From positions 62,001 through 126,000 of the forward strand of contig JAEZTB010000042.1 of the NCBI GenBank assembly GCA_023443745.1: a stretch of DNA of 64,000 nucleotides, in the 5' to 3' direction. The position numbers were made by a program, and so were the translations under genes. This stretch comes from Bacillota bacterium. Its GTDB lineage: Bacteria; Bacillota; Clostridia; DSM-8532. Of this stretch, positions 36,004 through 44,517 are shown in pieces. The notes beneath the pieces are model-generated. The model was not told the origin of the DNA. It worked only from the letters and a program-made list of their open reading frames with translations, and did no database searches. The number at the start of each line of letters is the position of its first letter. Within the stretch, counting starts at the first letter, position 1.

Positions 36004-38068
36004 CCCAATTTATATACCTCTTGAAGAAGCTGCAAGGCTTGAGGGTAAATCATATGAGGCATTTAAAAAGACGATCTACAGAAATCAAGACAGCTTTGAT
36101 ATCAAAAAGGAGCCTGCAGAAAACGGCGGCAAGCCAAATGTATTGATACATATCTCCTCCTTGAGCCTTGAAGCGCAAAGGAAACGGAGCGAAAAGCATC
36201 GCAGCATGATAAAAGCTCCGCCCAAATGCCGTGTAAACCTTGCTGAGCTTGAAGCTTATGTGGGAACAAAGCGATACCGCGAGCTTATAAGCCAGGCTGA
36301 GGAGGAAGCGAAAGCTGTACAGGAATATTTAAGGTTTGACAACTTGTGGGGTAATAAAGGCGATCTAATGAAGCAGGTTGCTGACAGCTATGGTATTTCT
36401 GTCAGTACGCTCACCAGACAAATTAAGGACTATCGGAATGGCGGTACTATAGCTTTGATCAGACTGCCAAACAAGTTTCTTAAGAAGCAATTCATATCCA
36501 GACCAACACTTCACCCGGAACTTGAGGAATATGTCCGGGCTGAATATCTCCAGCTCAACGGTCCCACTCCTGCAAAAATCCTTGATGGCATGAAAATTGT
36601 TTGCGAATTTAAACAGCTCCCCATGCCCTGCAAAGACACAGTATATAGATATATCAACGATATGCGCGAGTATGAGGCGGATCTTGTTTGCATAGGTCGT
36701 GAGGGACCAGAAGCTTATGAGAAAAAATTCGGGTTTAAGGCACACCGCAAAGATCCGGAGCTAGCAAATCAGATTTGGGAAGGTGACCATCACCGCTGTG
36801 ACTTCTTTGTTGAGTATAACGGCAAAGCCGTGAGGCCGTGGGTCACCGTTTGGCTTGATGTCTGCACCCGCACAATAAGGGGTTTTACCATGGGAATAGA
36901 AGCCAATGGCCGGACAATTACCACTGCATTCAGGAACGGAGTCCTTAAAAAGAGGCTGTCTGAATTCAGCATAAAGGATTCCAGGGAGATTGTTCTAAGG
37001 ACAATGGCCCGGATCGGAATGGTACCGGAAAAAGTGGAAGAGCTTTCAGGTATGGAACTGCCGATTTATGGCCTGCCGGATGAGCTGTACATCGATAACG
37101 GTGAGGACTATAAAGCGGCTCTCAAAAAAGGCACCAAGCATCAGGGATGGGAGTATTCAAGAGAAATCCGGAATTTCAGCGAAATGCTAAACATTAAAGT
37201 GCTGTTTTGTACTAAATATCATCCCTGGGCAAAGGGCCATTGTGAAAGATTCTTCTGGACATTTTCAGATCGGTTTGCCCGATACTTCCCCGGTTACTGC
37301 GGCAACGACAACAAAAAGCGTCCCTATGGGCTTGATGAACAGGAGCTATGCCAACGCGGTGAGCTGCTTACCCTTGAGGAAGCTTATCTGGTAACCGAGT
37401 ATTGCATTAATATGTATCATAATAACAAGCACAGCGCACTTGGCATGACACCCTATCAGAAGGTCGTAGAAGCACCTTTAGCAAGAACTGAAATGCCGGA
37501 TGAGCGTGAGCTTGATATGTGTCTGATGAATGTGGACAAGGCACATGTAAGTAAAACAGGTATAAACAAGTTCGGAACAAAGGCAAGACCAAGAGTATAT
37601 TTCTGCAATGAGCTGCGCCCGTATATCGGGAGGGATATTATTGTCCGATGGGACCCAAACAGAATAGGCGAGCTACTATGTTTTGACCCAAAACGTAGTG
37701 GCCAATATATCGGTACTGCTACCAATGGCCATGCGCTCCACTTCGGCGCAAGCCAGGATGATGTTAAGGTATTGAAGAAGCTACAGGCACATGATAAGAA
37801 GGAAATCAAAGCACGTCTGAAAGCACAAAGCAAAAATACCCTTGAGAACATCATCATGGAAAGAACCTTGGCCGGTGATCGTGTCCTGAGCGGTAGCACT
37901 CAGCATCCTGAAACTGAAATACCCATGATTACATCAATGGCTCAGGCTGCCATAAGGCGAGGCCGGAAGCCTTCTGTAAAAAATGTCGAAAAGGTTGCAG
38001 TTAATCAGGACAGGTCCCTTGGAACATTTGAACAGTACATGATCAATAAGGGCAAGGAAATCAAATGA
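35993..38068 (+). CDS. MuA-type DDE transposase
   Basis: 691 residues starting at TTG seven bases after GGAGGAG. N-terminal winged-helix-like DNA-binding region, a helix-turn-helix linker (about 115-150, SYGISVSTLTRQIKDY), a retroviral-integrase core with Asp265 (EGDHHRCDFF), Asp368 (YIDNGEDYK) and Glu418 (KGHCERFFW), and a C-terminal Mu-type beta-barrel (about 510-590, YIGRDIIVRWDP). It joins phage ends to target DNA during integration and replicative transposition together with the next gene. Length is close to Mu A (663). Confidence 0.93.
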   Translation: MLANPIYIPLEEAARLEGKSYEAFKKTIYRNQDSFDIKKEPAENGGKPNVLIHISSLSLEAQRKRSEKHRSMIKAPPKCRVNLAELEAYVGTKRYRELISQAEEEAKAVQEYLRFDNLWGNKGDLMKQVADSYGISVSTLTRQIKDYRNGGTIALIRLPNKFLKKQFISRPTLHPELEEYVRAEYLQLNGPTPAKILDGMKIVCEFKQLPMPCKDTVYRYINDMREYEADLVCIGREGPEAYEKKFGFKAHRKDPELANQIWEGDHHRCDFFVEYNGKAVRPWVTVWLDVCTRTIRGFTMGIEANGRTITTAFRNGVLKKRLSEFSIKDSREIVLRTMARIGMVPEKVEELSGMELPIYGLPDELYIDNGEDYKAALKKGTKHQGWEYSREIRNFSEMLNIKVLFCTKYHPWAKGHCERFFWTFSDRFARYFPGYCGNDNKKRPYGLDEQELCQRGELLTLEEAYLVTEYCINMYHNNKHSALGMTPYQKVVEAPLARTEMPDERELDMCLMNVDKAHVSKTGINKFGTKARPRVYFCNELRPYIGRDIIVRWDPNRIGELLCFDPKRSGQYIGTATNGHALHFGASQDDVKVLKKLQAHDKKEIKARLKAQSKNTLENIIMERTLAGDRVLSGSTQHPETEIPMITSMAQAAIRRGRKPSVKNVEKVAVNQDRSLGTFEQYMINKGKEIK

Positions 38069-38083
38069 TTGGAGGATTTTATT

Positions 38084-39127
38084 ATGTCAGCTGTTACAAA
38101 ATTGGAAGATGTAAGAACATCGGAGTATCAGATAGATCCATCATGGAAGAATGAAAGGCAGATTCTTTGTCAGCTCATCAACGAGGGTGCAACCCGAAAA
38201 GAAATTGCAGATGTAACCGGTCTTAACCGTAAGTACATAAGCCAATATTCAAACGGTAAGTGCCTTGAAAGTATTGAAAAGGTGGAAGAATCGCTTCGAA
38301 ATCATTTTAAGTCAATTGGGCGCTGGACAGAGCAACCGGAACAGTCAGCACAGAAAGAGGGTAAACCGTCTGGCTACATCACTCGTGCTGAACAAATTGG
38401 CATTATATCTGGCATCAACGATATTTACAAGGCAAAAGCAATATGTGACTTGTCCTATTCAAAACGAGAATTTAATTTGATTTATGGACGTCCAGGCACC
38501 GGAAAGACAATTGCAATAAGGGAATTTGCGAAAGCTCACCCCGGAACCTATGTAGTTACTTGTTCCCGTAGCACAAAATCAAAGACCTTATTTATGAAGA
38601 TAGCGGATGCACTAGGAATAATCAGCTATGGTAGCACAGATATGCTTTCCATGAGAATTGCCAGAGAGATCAAGCGTAAAGCCTCCCCTACCCTGATTAT
38701 TATTGACGAGGCTGATTTACTTAAAATCAATGCCCTTGAGGATTTAAGAGCTCTCTATGATGAAGTAAATGCCACAGATGAGCTTAATGCAAAGGAGCGT
38801 AAGCTTGGTATTGTATTATGCGGCAACGAAAAGCTTGTAGAAGATATTGCGATATATGCGGCAGAGCGCGAGGACTATAAACGGCTCCAAGATCGTATTG
38901 GGCATTATCAGAAAATGAAAGGTCTTGGTGAGCTTGAGGCAGAAAAATTCCTTGATAGGATAAACTGCACCAAGGATGCCAAGAAAATGCTCATTGATAT
39001 TGGGGTCAGCCGCGGGATCCGTCAGCTGGTTATGGCATTGGGGCGGCTCCTGGATTATACGGAAGGGAAGCTCATTACAGCTGCTTTGGTGGAAGAGATT
39101 GGCCAGATCGTGTTGAGCTTCGCTTAA
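38084..39127 (+). CDS. MuB-type AAA+ transposition ATPase
   Basis: 347 residues from the ATG seven bases behind GGAGG. An N-terminal helix-turn-helix (about 25-60, ATRKEIADVTGLNRKYISQY) is followed by an ATPase with Walker A GRPGTGKT (135-142) and Walker B LIIIDEAD (204-211). It binds DNA in an ATP-dependent way, selects targets and activates the transposase; its position directly behind the transposase is the standard Mu order. Confidence 0.92.
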   Translation: MSAVTKLEDVRTSEYQIDPSWKNERQILCQLINEGATRKEIADVTGLNRKYISQYSNGKCLESIEKVEESLRNHFKSIGRWTEQPEQSAQKEGKPSGYITRAEQIGIISGINDIYKAKAICDLSYSKREFNLIYGRPGTGKTIAIREFAKAHPGTYVVTCSRSTKSKTLFMKIADALGIISYGSTDMLSMRIAREIKRKASPTLIIIDEADLLKINALEDLRALYDEVNATDELNAKERKLGIVLCGNEKLVEDIAIYAAEREDYKRLQDRIGHYQKMKGLGELEAEKFLDRINCTKDAKKMLIDIGVSRGIRQLVMALGRLLDYTEGKLITAALVEEIGQIVLSFA

Positions 39128-39157
39128 ATTAAGCTGGCCATGCAAGGGGGAATGTAA

Positions 39158-39343
39158 ATGGATACGTCTTTACATTGTACTGACCCAAGGATACTGCTCA
39201 AAACGATTATGAGACGTAATAATCTGACTGTATTTGTGATGGGACTGCAGCTTGGATGCAGTCCTACTGATGTACAAAATTACTTGGACGATGCGGCACC
39301 GGCCTACCTTGAGGATAAGGTAATAGAGTGGCTTGAGGATTGA
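39158..39343 (+). CDS. Small early phage protein
   Basis: 61 residues behind GGGGG. The segment LTVFVMGLQLGCSPTDVQNY looks like a short helix-turn-helix. Function unknown. Confidence 0.6.
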   Translation: MDTSLHCTDPRILLKTIMRRNNLTVFVMGLQLGCSPTDVQNYLDDAAPAYLEDKVIEWLED

Positions 39344-39358
39344 AAGGAGGCAATGCTT

Positions 39359-39481
39359 TTGAAATGGGTTATACATTGGCTTAGGTATCGGTTTGATCGT
39401 GTGTACAGGGATGTATGTGACTGTAATTATTTATGGCTTAGGGTAATGGTTGCTTCCGGTAGCGTCCGGAGCAAAAGTTGA
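39359..39481 (+). CDS. 40-residue basic phage peptide
   Basis: TTG start eight bases behind AGGAGG. Rich in Trp, Arg and Tyr (KWVIHWLRYRFDRVYRD) with C-x-C. Its ribosome site and tight fit between neighbours support it; composition is unusual but no function can be given. Confidence 0.5.
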   Translation: MKWVIHWLRYRFDRVYRDVCDCNYLWLRVMVASGSVRSKS

Positions 39482-39496
39482 GAGGAGAGTGCTTAT

Positions 39497-39739
39497 ATGG
39501 AAAGGAAAATTAGTAACAAAGGATCACTGACGATCCCCGGTAACCTTCGCAGGGATCTCGGCATCCAAGGAAAAGAGAAGATCAATATTTCTGTCTGCGG
39601 GAACGGCGATCTGCTGGTCAAAAGAATTGCCGGAACTTGTGTGTTTTGCAGCAGTTATGAAGGCATTAAGGCATACAAGGGTCGTTTTGTCTGCAAAGAC
39701 TGCGGTGGTGAGTTGGGAGGTATTTTTGATGGCAAATAG
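39497..39739 (+). CDS. AbrB/MazE-type swapped-hairpin protein with zinc ribbon
   Basis: 80 residues. The N-terminal ISNKGSLTIPGNLRRDLGIQ is a SpoVT/AbrB fold. The C-terminal half carries CVFC and CKDC as a four-Cys zinc ribbon. Probably a small transcriptional regulator of phage genes. It overlaps the next gene by 11 bases. Confidence 0.75.
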   Translation: MERKISNKGSLTIPGNLRRDLGIQGKEKINISVCGNGDLLVKRIAGTCVFCSSYEGIKAYKGRFVCKDCGGELGGIFDGK

Positions 39740-40388
39740 GTGGGAATTGATTGATAGAGCAATTGAATTAGATCGACAAGCTAAGGTGGTTAAGGTTGAG
39801 CTTGATGGGATAAAGGCAAAGCTCCAGACTGATGCACTGGCTGAAATGGAAAACAAGGGTACGAAGTATGTTGAGTATTTTGGTAGCTCCGGGAGCGCTG
39901 TTGTTTGTTATAAGGATAAATTTGAGGTTGATAATCTTCCGTGGCTGAAAGAGATATTTGGCGAGGTGCTGACTGGGAAGATCAAAACGGAGGAAACTGT
40001 CAAGGTGACATTGGATAAGAAGGTGCAGGCGGCAGTTGTGGCGCTGTATAAGAATGATTACGCCATACAGGACTTAGACAAGGTGCTTGCCGGGATGGGC
40101 TTAGAGCTGAAGCAAATAAAAGCGGTGCGAAAAAAGCTAAAGGGCGAGTATGCGAAGGATTTAAAGACTTTGCAGAGCTTCGGGGTCGATGTGGGTGATG
40201 GGTGTGAAGAGGAATTGGACGCTATAAGGCATTGTATTAACCATGACCTAATTATGAAGTACATCGACCCGGCTGCGGTTGACCGTGAGAAGCTTAAACG
40301 GGCAGTATCGGTTGAGGAGAGTTTGGCTATAGGCTTGAATTATGATGATGGTGGCACGGCTGCCGGGGCCGAAACGGCAAATGAATAG
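39729..40388 (+). CDS. Hypothetical early phage protein
   Basis: 219 residues from the ATG eight bases behind GGGAGG. Helical N-terminus (ELIDRAIELDRQAKVVKVEL), then a mixed domain and a long charged C-terminus. It sits where Mu-like phages encode Gam-type or host-takeover proteins, but no Gam signature was recognised. Confidence 0.65.
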   Translation: MANRWELIDRAIELDRQAKVVKVELDGIKAKLQTDALAEMENKGTKYVEYFGSSGSAVVCYKDKFEVDNLPWLKEIFGEVLTGKIKTEETVKVTLDKKVQAAVVALYKNDYAIQDLDKVLAGMGLELKQIKAVRKKLKGEYAKDLKTLQSFGVDVGDGCEEELDAIRHCINHDLIMKYIDPAAVDREKLKRAVSVEESLAIGLNYDDGGTAAGAETANE

Positions 40389-40403
40389 GAGTGTATAAGC
40401 AGA

Positions 40404-40433
40404 GGCAGGGTTGATACCCTGCCCTGTTTGATG
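40404..40433 (+). terminator. Hairpin between early genes, possible attenuator
   Basis: GGCAGGGT-TGAT-ACCCTGCC (8 bp) followed by CTGTTTG. The T-run is weak, so partial termination or message processing before gemA is likelier than a full stop. Confidence 0.4.
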
Positions 40434-40448
40434 CTGGAGGTGTTATTG

Positions 40449-40940
40449 TTGGCAGCGGTATTGATCTCAGATACACAGCGAAGAGCCATATTTGGCTATG
40501 TTAGGGAGCTTGGCATTAAACTTGATCGTGAGCATAAAAATGATGCCTTATATGACCTTGTAGAGCGAGAAACCGGCAAAAGGGCAGTAAGTAAGCTTAC
40601 GAACACTGAGGCCGACAGGGTGCTTTATTGCCTTAAAGGTATGCTGTCTTCTCCTCCTCCCCCTTCAGAGGACAGATGGAAAATGTATGCCTTTGGCCTA
40701 AATGAGCGGAATTGTATGGCATCACTTAAGCAGTTGGAATTTATCCGGGCGCTCATCATCGAGTTGGCCCGTCTGGATCCGTCATCGGCAACAAAGGATA
40801 AACGGCTACGGGGATGGCTTGAAAAATATCACCATACCTCAGATATACGGTTTTTGAAGTCCTACACTGCCAGCAAAGTGATTGATGGCTTAAAAACCTA
40901 TCTTACTAAATTGGGATGGCGATACCACCCAAAAAATTAG
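40449..40940 (+). CDS. GemA-like protein (Mu gp16 family, DUF1018)
   Basis: 163 residues; TTG six bases behind GGAGGTG. The opening SDTQRRAIFGYVRELGI, YDLVERETGKRAVSKLT and EADRVLYCLKGM follow the DUF1018 pattern of Mu GemA, an early protein that modulates host gene expression and DNA topology. Found at the expected place, ahead of the Mor gene. Confidence 0.75.
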   Translation: MAAVLISDTQRRAIFGYVRELGIKLDREHKNDALYDLVERETGKRAVSKLTNTEADRVLYCLKGMLSSPPPPSEDRWKMYAFGLNERNCMASLKQLEFIRALIIELARLDPSSATKDKRLRGWLEKYHHTSDIRFLKSYTASKVIDGLKTYLTKLGWRYHPKN

Positions 40941-40950
40941 GAGGTGCTAT

Positions 40951-41277
40951 ATGGTTAGCGTGACAGATCACGGCTGCCGGAGAATCCGGAGCCGATGTGG
41001 CCTATCAAAAAAGAGCGCAGCGCGCATGGCAGAGGACGCTTTTGAAAATGGCATAACACATGCGAATACAACAGGATCACTTAACAGGTACATAACAGCC
41101 CTATACTTTCACAATATGAGCGCGAACAATATTCGCATCTTAAATGACAAAGTTTTCGTTTTTGCTGGCCGAACGTTGATAACCGTTTTGAACCTGCCTC
41201 CCCATTATCGAAAAATAGTCAATAAACTTGCGAAAAAACTCATGATACAGAAAGGTGATGTAAGTGAATCAATTTAG
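40951..41277 (+). CDS. Conserved phage hypothetical protein
   Basis: 108 residues behind AGGAGG. The pattern TDHGCRRIRSRCGL and NIRILNDKVFVFAGRTLITVLNLP recurs in clostridial phages without known role. Positively charged N-terminus. Overlaps the next gene by 14 bases. Confidence 0.65.
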   Translation: MVSVTDHGCRRIRSRCGLSKKSAARMAEDAFENGITHANTTGSLNRYITALYFHNMSANNIRILNDKVFVFAGRTLITVLNLPPHYRKIVNKLAKKLMIQKGDVSESI

Positions 41278-41554
41278 CATTGGGCAAGTTGTGGAGATTT
41301 ATAAGAGATCCGAAAAAGGCAAGTTAAAAAGTAAAGGAAGGTTCTCAATAACAGGCTTGTATCAAAGGTTCATTTTATTTGAAAACCGTCATTATAAAAT
41401 TAGCATCCAGATCCTTGCATTAAGGTCCAGAGAGTATGTACTGAGGGTACCAAACGGGTCAACCATCAAATTCAAGCCGCTGGCGAGTAAAATTGACAAC
41501 AAAAGAGCTACTGCAAAAAGTGCGGAAAGGATGGGTAAAAGTGCAGTTTCTTAA
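41264..41554 (+). CDS. Small basic phage protein (SH3-like beta pattern)
   Basis: 96 residues; GTG behind AAAGGTGATG. FSIGQVVEIYKRSEKGKLKS, ITGLYQRFILFEN and STIKFKPLAS alternate like a small beta-barrel. Function unknown. Its end overlaps the following membrane peptide. Confidence 0.55.
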   Translation: MNQFSIGQVVEIYKRSEKGKLKSKGRFSITGLYQRFILFENRHYKISIQILALRSREYVLRVPNGSTIKFKPLASKIDNKRATAKSAERMGKSAVS

Positions 41555-41669
41555 AATTGAAATTGGGTTGGATCTTACAGGATCCATTTTACTCATTGTC
41601 TTCATACTCATGTGGGCTGTAGGACTTATTGCCATTGGAATGGGAATTGAAAGGCGGTGGGGCAAGTGA
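41541..41669 (+). CDS. 42-residue single-span membrane protein
   Basis: GTG start 14 bases inside the previous gene. Polar N-terminus (QFLKIEIGLDLTG), about 22 hydrophobic residues, then ERRWGK. The stop overlaps the next start. No strong ribosome site (AGGATGGG), so it may depend on coupling. Confidence 0.5.
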   Translation: MQFLKIEIGLDLTGSILLIVFILMWAVGLIAIGMGIERRWGK

Positions 41670-41764
41670 GGATCCGCTATCACACTGTGCTCACATGGAC
41701 GGCCATATTTGGGATAGTCCTGGGCTTGATATTAGGCTTTGCGATTGGGAGGCTGACATTATGA
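41666..41764 (+). CDS. 32-residue membrane peptide with glycine zipper
   Basis: GTG behind GGTGGGG, overlapping the previous stop. RIRYHTVLTWTA, then GIVLGLILGFAIG, a G-x3-G/G-x3-G type packing helix. Its stop overlaps the next ATG (ATGA). With the previous peptide it forms a coupled pair of tiny membrane proteins. Confidence 0.5.
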   Translation: MRIRYHTVLTWTAIFGIVLGLILGFAIGRLTL

Positions 41765-42021
41765 AAATACAAATGGATGTTATTGTTGATGACTTTTCAG
41801 CCGTCATCTCAAAATGTTTTTTGCCTATAATAGTTATTTACCAGAAACCAAAAGACTACCCTGAAAAGTATGTGGCAAGGCTTTGGGATGTGAATAACCC
41901 CACAGAGTATGCTGCAGTAAAGGGCAGCCTAGAGGAAATAAGAGCTGTGGTTCCTCGAATGATGGTACGCTTCCCCCTTAGTAAACTTGATGACCCGAGG
42001 ATCATTGAAACTTATTTGTAA
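41761..42021 (+). CDS. Hypothetical phage protein
   Basis: 86 residues; ATG seven bases behind GGGAGG. Beta-strand pattern IIVIYQKPKDYPEKYVARLWD. Looks like a small conserved phage protein that handles no recognised substrate. Confidence 0.6.
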   Translation: MKIQMDVIVDDFSAVISKCFLPIIVIYQKPKDYPEKYVARLWDVNNPTEYAAVKGSLEEIRAVVPRMMVRFPLSKLDDPRIIETYL

Positions 42022-42034
42022 CGGAGGTTTTGAG

Positions 42035-42268
42035 ATGGATGAAAAAGTAAGACTAGAAATTGAACATATATTTCAGGATATCCTCAGCGCCTGGGTAGAC
42101 TTGCCGAAATATTGTTTTACTGATGCGTTCAAAACAGCTTTATATGCATGGCTAAACAAGCATATTCAAAATGGCCGTACTGACTATAAATTTTTGCTTG
42201 TGATGGCTATGCACCATGAGACTGAAGAGAGGCAGCCTTATTTTGAGTTTAACAGGGAAAGGAAATGA
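42035..42268 (+). CDS. Hypothetical phage protein
   Basis: 77 residues, ATG seven bases behind GGAGG. Helical (IFQDILSAWVDLPKYCF, FKTALYAWLNKHIQ). Function unknown. Confidence 0.6.
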   Translation: MDEKVRLEIEHIFQDILSAWVDLPKYCFTDAFKTALYAWLNKHIQNGRTDYKFLLVMAMHHETEERQPYFEFNRERK

Positions 42269-42273
42269 TTATA

Positions 42274-42333
42274 TGAAACGGTTAACTGAAGTTAAAAAGC
42301 TTAACAACCGCATTGATCCTAAAACACTCTAAT
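42274..42333 (+). CDS. Possible 19-residue peptide or gene fragment before the structured RNA
   Basis: MKRLTEVKKLNNRIDPKTL, ATG behind AAAGGA, ending exactly where the RNA closing stem begins. It may be a leader peptide, or the 5' stump of a gene split by the RNA element. Confidence 0.3.
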
Positions 42334-42466
42334 TCTGCAATAAGTCCTGCCGCAAGGGGTTGAAGTATAGCTGGTAGCTGGTAGGTGCAAGGTGGCCGTA
42401 AACGCCAGCGTAATGATCCGGGGCCGTGAGAAGTGGGCGGGGTCTCATTAGGATATATTGCAGAAT
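42332..42466 (+). ncRNA. Candidate structured RNA with an 11-bp closing stem
   Basis: ATTCTGCAATA (42332-42342) pairs perfectly with TATTGCAGAAT (42456-42466), continued by TCCT/AGGA. Inside: TGGC-CGTAAAC-GCCA, GCTGG/CCAGC and TGAGA/TCTCA stems, in a G-rich 110-base body with no open frame. Size and closed shape resemble stand-alone phage or mobile RNAs such as HEARO, but no HNH protein is near and I cannot confirm any family. Confidence 0.6.
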
Positions 42467-42510
42467 ACGGAATTTATATGCACCTGACTACGGTGCAGGA
42501 AGGAATAATT

Positions 42511-42810
42511 GTGGAAATTACAAAAATCAAAGCAAAATATGAAAAAAGATTAATACGGCTTGAGCAAGACATTGCTGAGTATGAATCATCAAACAATCAA
42601 GAGCTTAAAATTGCATCACGGACGTTAAAGGCTGAATCAGAAGAATTACGCACAATGGTGGAAGCTCTGACCAAGCAAATACCGATGAAAGCATATTATG
42701 AATACGATGATGAGTTTACTTGTCCTGCTTGCAGTTTCGAGGATGATGGCTATGATGTGAAAACATTAAATGTCTGCCCTAAATGTGGTCAAAAATTACG
42801 GTGGGATTAA
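42511..42810 (+). CDS. Coiled-coil protein with C-terminal zinc ribbon
   Basis: 99 residues from GTG six bases behind GGAAGGA (an ATG at 42478 is possible). Coiled coil in residues 5-55 (KYEKRLIRLEQDIAEYESS), then CPAC...CPKCGQ as a zinc ribbon. Phage regulatory or assembly role unknown. Confidence 0.6.
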   Translation: MEITKIKAKYEKRLIRLEQDIAEYESSNNQELKIASRTLKAESEELRTMVEALTKQIPMKAYYEYDDEFTCPACSFEDDGYDVKTLNVCPKCGQKLRWD

Positions 42811-42860
42811 TCGCATACTAAAAAATTGCTAATCAATGCGAAGAAAGAGAGGTAAAAACC

Positions 42861-43241
42861 ATGTGGATTTCTGTTAGCGAGAGATTGCCAGAGAGCGGTC
42901 AAAGATGCTTAATTTACCCTATTGATGGCATGGTTGAGTCTGGAACATTTAAAGGAGACGGCTGGAATGAGGTATGCGCTGATTTTTTTGTATTTGTCGA
43001 AAGAATAACTCACTGGCAACCGATTCCGGATTCACCAAAGGAATGTGACAGGAAAATAGGTAAGTCTGATTTTTTATTCAATAAAGAAGAAATCAAACCA
43101 TATGACAGCAGAAACCTTGACGGAAAAACGCTTGAAATCAAAGTCACAGAGAATACTGATGGTATTGTTATCGCAGGAATTGAACATGAGACTAAAAGCA
43201 TTTATACACTTCTCCAAAAGGTCAATAACTGCGAATTATAA
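42861..43241 (+). CDS. DUF551 domain phage protein
   Basis: 126 residues behind AGAGAGG. The N-terminal 60 residues (WISVSERLPESGQRCLIY ... ITHWQPIPDSP) are the DUF551 signature common in phage early regions. The C-terminal half is extra. Function unknown. Confidence 0.75.
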   Translation: MWISVSERLPESGQRCLIYPIDGMVESGTFKGDGWNEVCADFFVFVERITHWQPIPDSPKECDRKIGKSDFLFNKEEIKPYDSRNLDGKTLEIKVTENTDGIVIAGIEHETKSIYTLLQKVNNCEL

Positions 43242-43269
43242 GATAAATATGCACTTGGAGGGGATATTA

Positions 43270-43479
43270 ATGAATAATTATAAAAAGCAGGCTGATTTTG
43301 AACAAAGTGTTGCTGCTATGAGGGATGCAATCCCTCAGTTAATTGAAGTTATGCCGTACTTGGCAAAAACGCATATGGAATATTTTAAAGCACTTAAAAA
43401 AGAAGGATTTACAGACCAACAGGCCCTTTATTTGGTAGGGGCTCATGGTGTTAACTTAGGGATGCCACCGCAAAAATAG
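43270..43479 (+). CDS. Small helical phage protein
   Basis: 69 residues; ATG six bases behind GGAGGGG. Helical pattern VMPYLAKTHMEYFKALKKEG then FTDQQALYLVGAHG, often found in small phage proteins. Role unknown. Confidence 0.6.
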   Translation: MNNYKKQADFEQSVAAMRDAIPQLIEVMPYLAKTHMEYFKALKKEGFTDQQALYLVGAHGVNLGMPPQK

Positions 43480-43505
43480 GTATGACTTAAAGAGATGGTG
43501 ATTTT

Positions 43506-43700
43506 ATGACCAAGCTATGCCAGTCATGTCTCGGTTGCCAGCAACTTGAGAATGAAAATTTTCATGGTGTACATATATGTCATCGTTGGATAAATAATCT
43601 TTGGCAAGAAAATGAGCAAATCAGAATGGATTTTCCAGAAAGAATCACAGCAAGCCTGACAAATGATTTTATTGACGATTTGACACAAATAATGATATAA
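43506..43700 (+). CDS. Small Cys-containing phage protein
   Basis: 64 residues. LCQSCLGCQQLE and HICHRW give C-x2-C-x2-C...C, a possible metal site. Ribosome site weak (GATGGTGA). Just upstream of the Mor-type gene. Confidence 0.55.
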   Translation: MTKLCQSCLGCQQLENENFHGVHICHRWINNLWQENEQIRMDFPERITASLTNDFIDDLTQIMI

Positions 43701-43714
43701 AGGTGGTGAGTATT

Positions 43715-44068
43715 TTGGATCAGATGGTCATAGATGAAAAGGATTTAGATTGGGTTGAGGATATTAAACTTGATATGCTTCCTCCTTTTTATGCCGAGTT
43801 AGCTGAGCTAATTGGCATAAAAAATGCTATTAAAGTGGGATTGCATTACCAAGGGATACCTTTTTACTTAACTAAATTGGATAAGTTGTTAGAAAATATT
43901 AGAAACAAAAAAATTCGAGAAGAGTTCACTGGTGGCAACTATGCAGAGCTTGCCATTAAGTATAACCTTACAGAGCGTTGGATTAGAAAGCTCTTAGAAA
44001 AGGAACTCCCGCTTAATAAAAAAGGGTTGGCAGATCCTAATCAAATTAACTTCTTTGACACGGCTTAA
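43715..44068 (+). CDS. Mor-type transcription activator (Mu middle-operon regulator family)
   Basis: 117 residues from TTG eight bases behind AGGTGG; GTG at 43703 overlaps that site. An N-terminal dimerisation segment (LPPFYAELAELIGIKNAIKV) is followed by a helix-turn-helix (GNYAELAIKYNLTERWIRKL). In Mu, Mor activates the middle promoter; here it is the last gene before a strong terminator, so it should switch on the late genes. Confidence 0.82.
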   Translation: MDQMVIDEKDLDWVEDIKLDMLPPFYAELAELIGIKNAIKVGLHYQGIPFYLTKLDKLLENIRNKKIREEFTGGNYAELAIKYNLTERWIRKLLEKELPLNKKGLADPNQINFFDTA

Positions 44069-44114
44069 AAATAATGAATTAATTCAGGAGATTTCAGAAT
44101 TATAAAATTGATAG

Positions 44115-44151
44115 AATCACGGTGTAGGAATATACCGTGATTTTTTTATTT
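44115..44151 (+). terminator. Strong intrinsic terminator of the early/middle operon
   Basis: A 12-bp stem AATCACGGTGTA/TATACCGTGATT (one G-T) with a GGAA tetraloop, then TTTTTATTTT. It separates the Mor gene from the late genes. Confidence 0.93.
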
Positions 44152-44173
44152 TGCTCGTTTGCGAGGTGTACTA

Positions 44174-44515
44174 ATGCCAGATGGAGCCAATCAAGCAGTA
44201 ATTCTGCAAATTCTATCAATTTTATTGACAATCTGCCTTATCCCTCTAATTAAATGGCTAATTGGGAGAGAAGTTAAACGATTTGAAGAGCGTGATGCAG
44301 AAAATAAAAAACAGCTTGAAGACCTAAAGTGTCAGGTCAATCAAAAATTTGACAAAATCAAGGATGATATGAATGACATGAAAAACGATATGCCGTTTAT
44401 ATATACCACCAGAGAGGACTTCATAAGGTCAATAGACAGCGTAGAAAGAACGACAGCTACAACAGGGCAAACAGTTAATAAAATTTATGAACTTATATCA
44501 CGGAAAGGGGATTAA
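44174..44515 (+). CDS. Single-span membrane coiled-coil phage protein (DUF2730-like)
   Basis: 113 residues; ATG seven bases behind GAGGTG. One membrane helix (about 10-30, ILQILSILLTICLIPLIKWL) and a long charged coiled coil. Mu gp25-type proteins at the same place look alike. First gene after the terminator, so an activated late promoter must lie between 44150 and 44165. Confidence 0.65.
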   Translation: MPDGANQAVILQILSILLTICLIPLIKWLIGREVKRFEERDAENKKQLEDLKCQVNQKFDKIKDDMNDMKNDMPFIYTTREDFIRSIDSVERTTATTGQTVNKIYELISRKGD

Positions 44516-44517
44516 AA

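Noticed and set aside
39729..40388. Mu Gam host-nuclease inhibitor
   Set aside because: Position fits, but the residue pattern of Gam was not recognised, so only a hypothetical call is made.
42332..42466. Assignment to the HEARO/omega-RNA class
   Set aside because: Size and closed stem fit loosely, but no IscB/HNH gene or ATGA/GTGA insertion signature is next to it; only a covariance-model search could decide.
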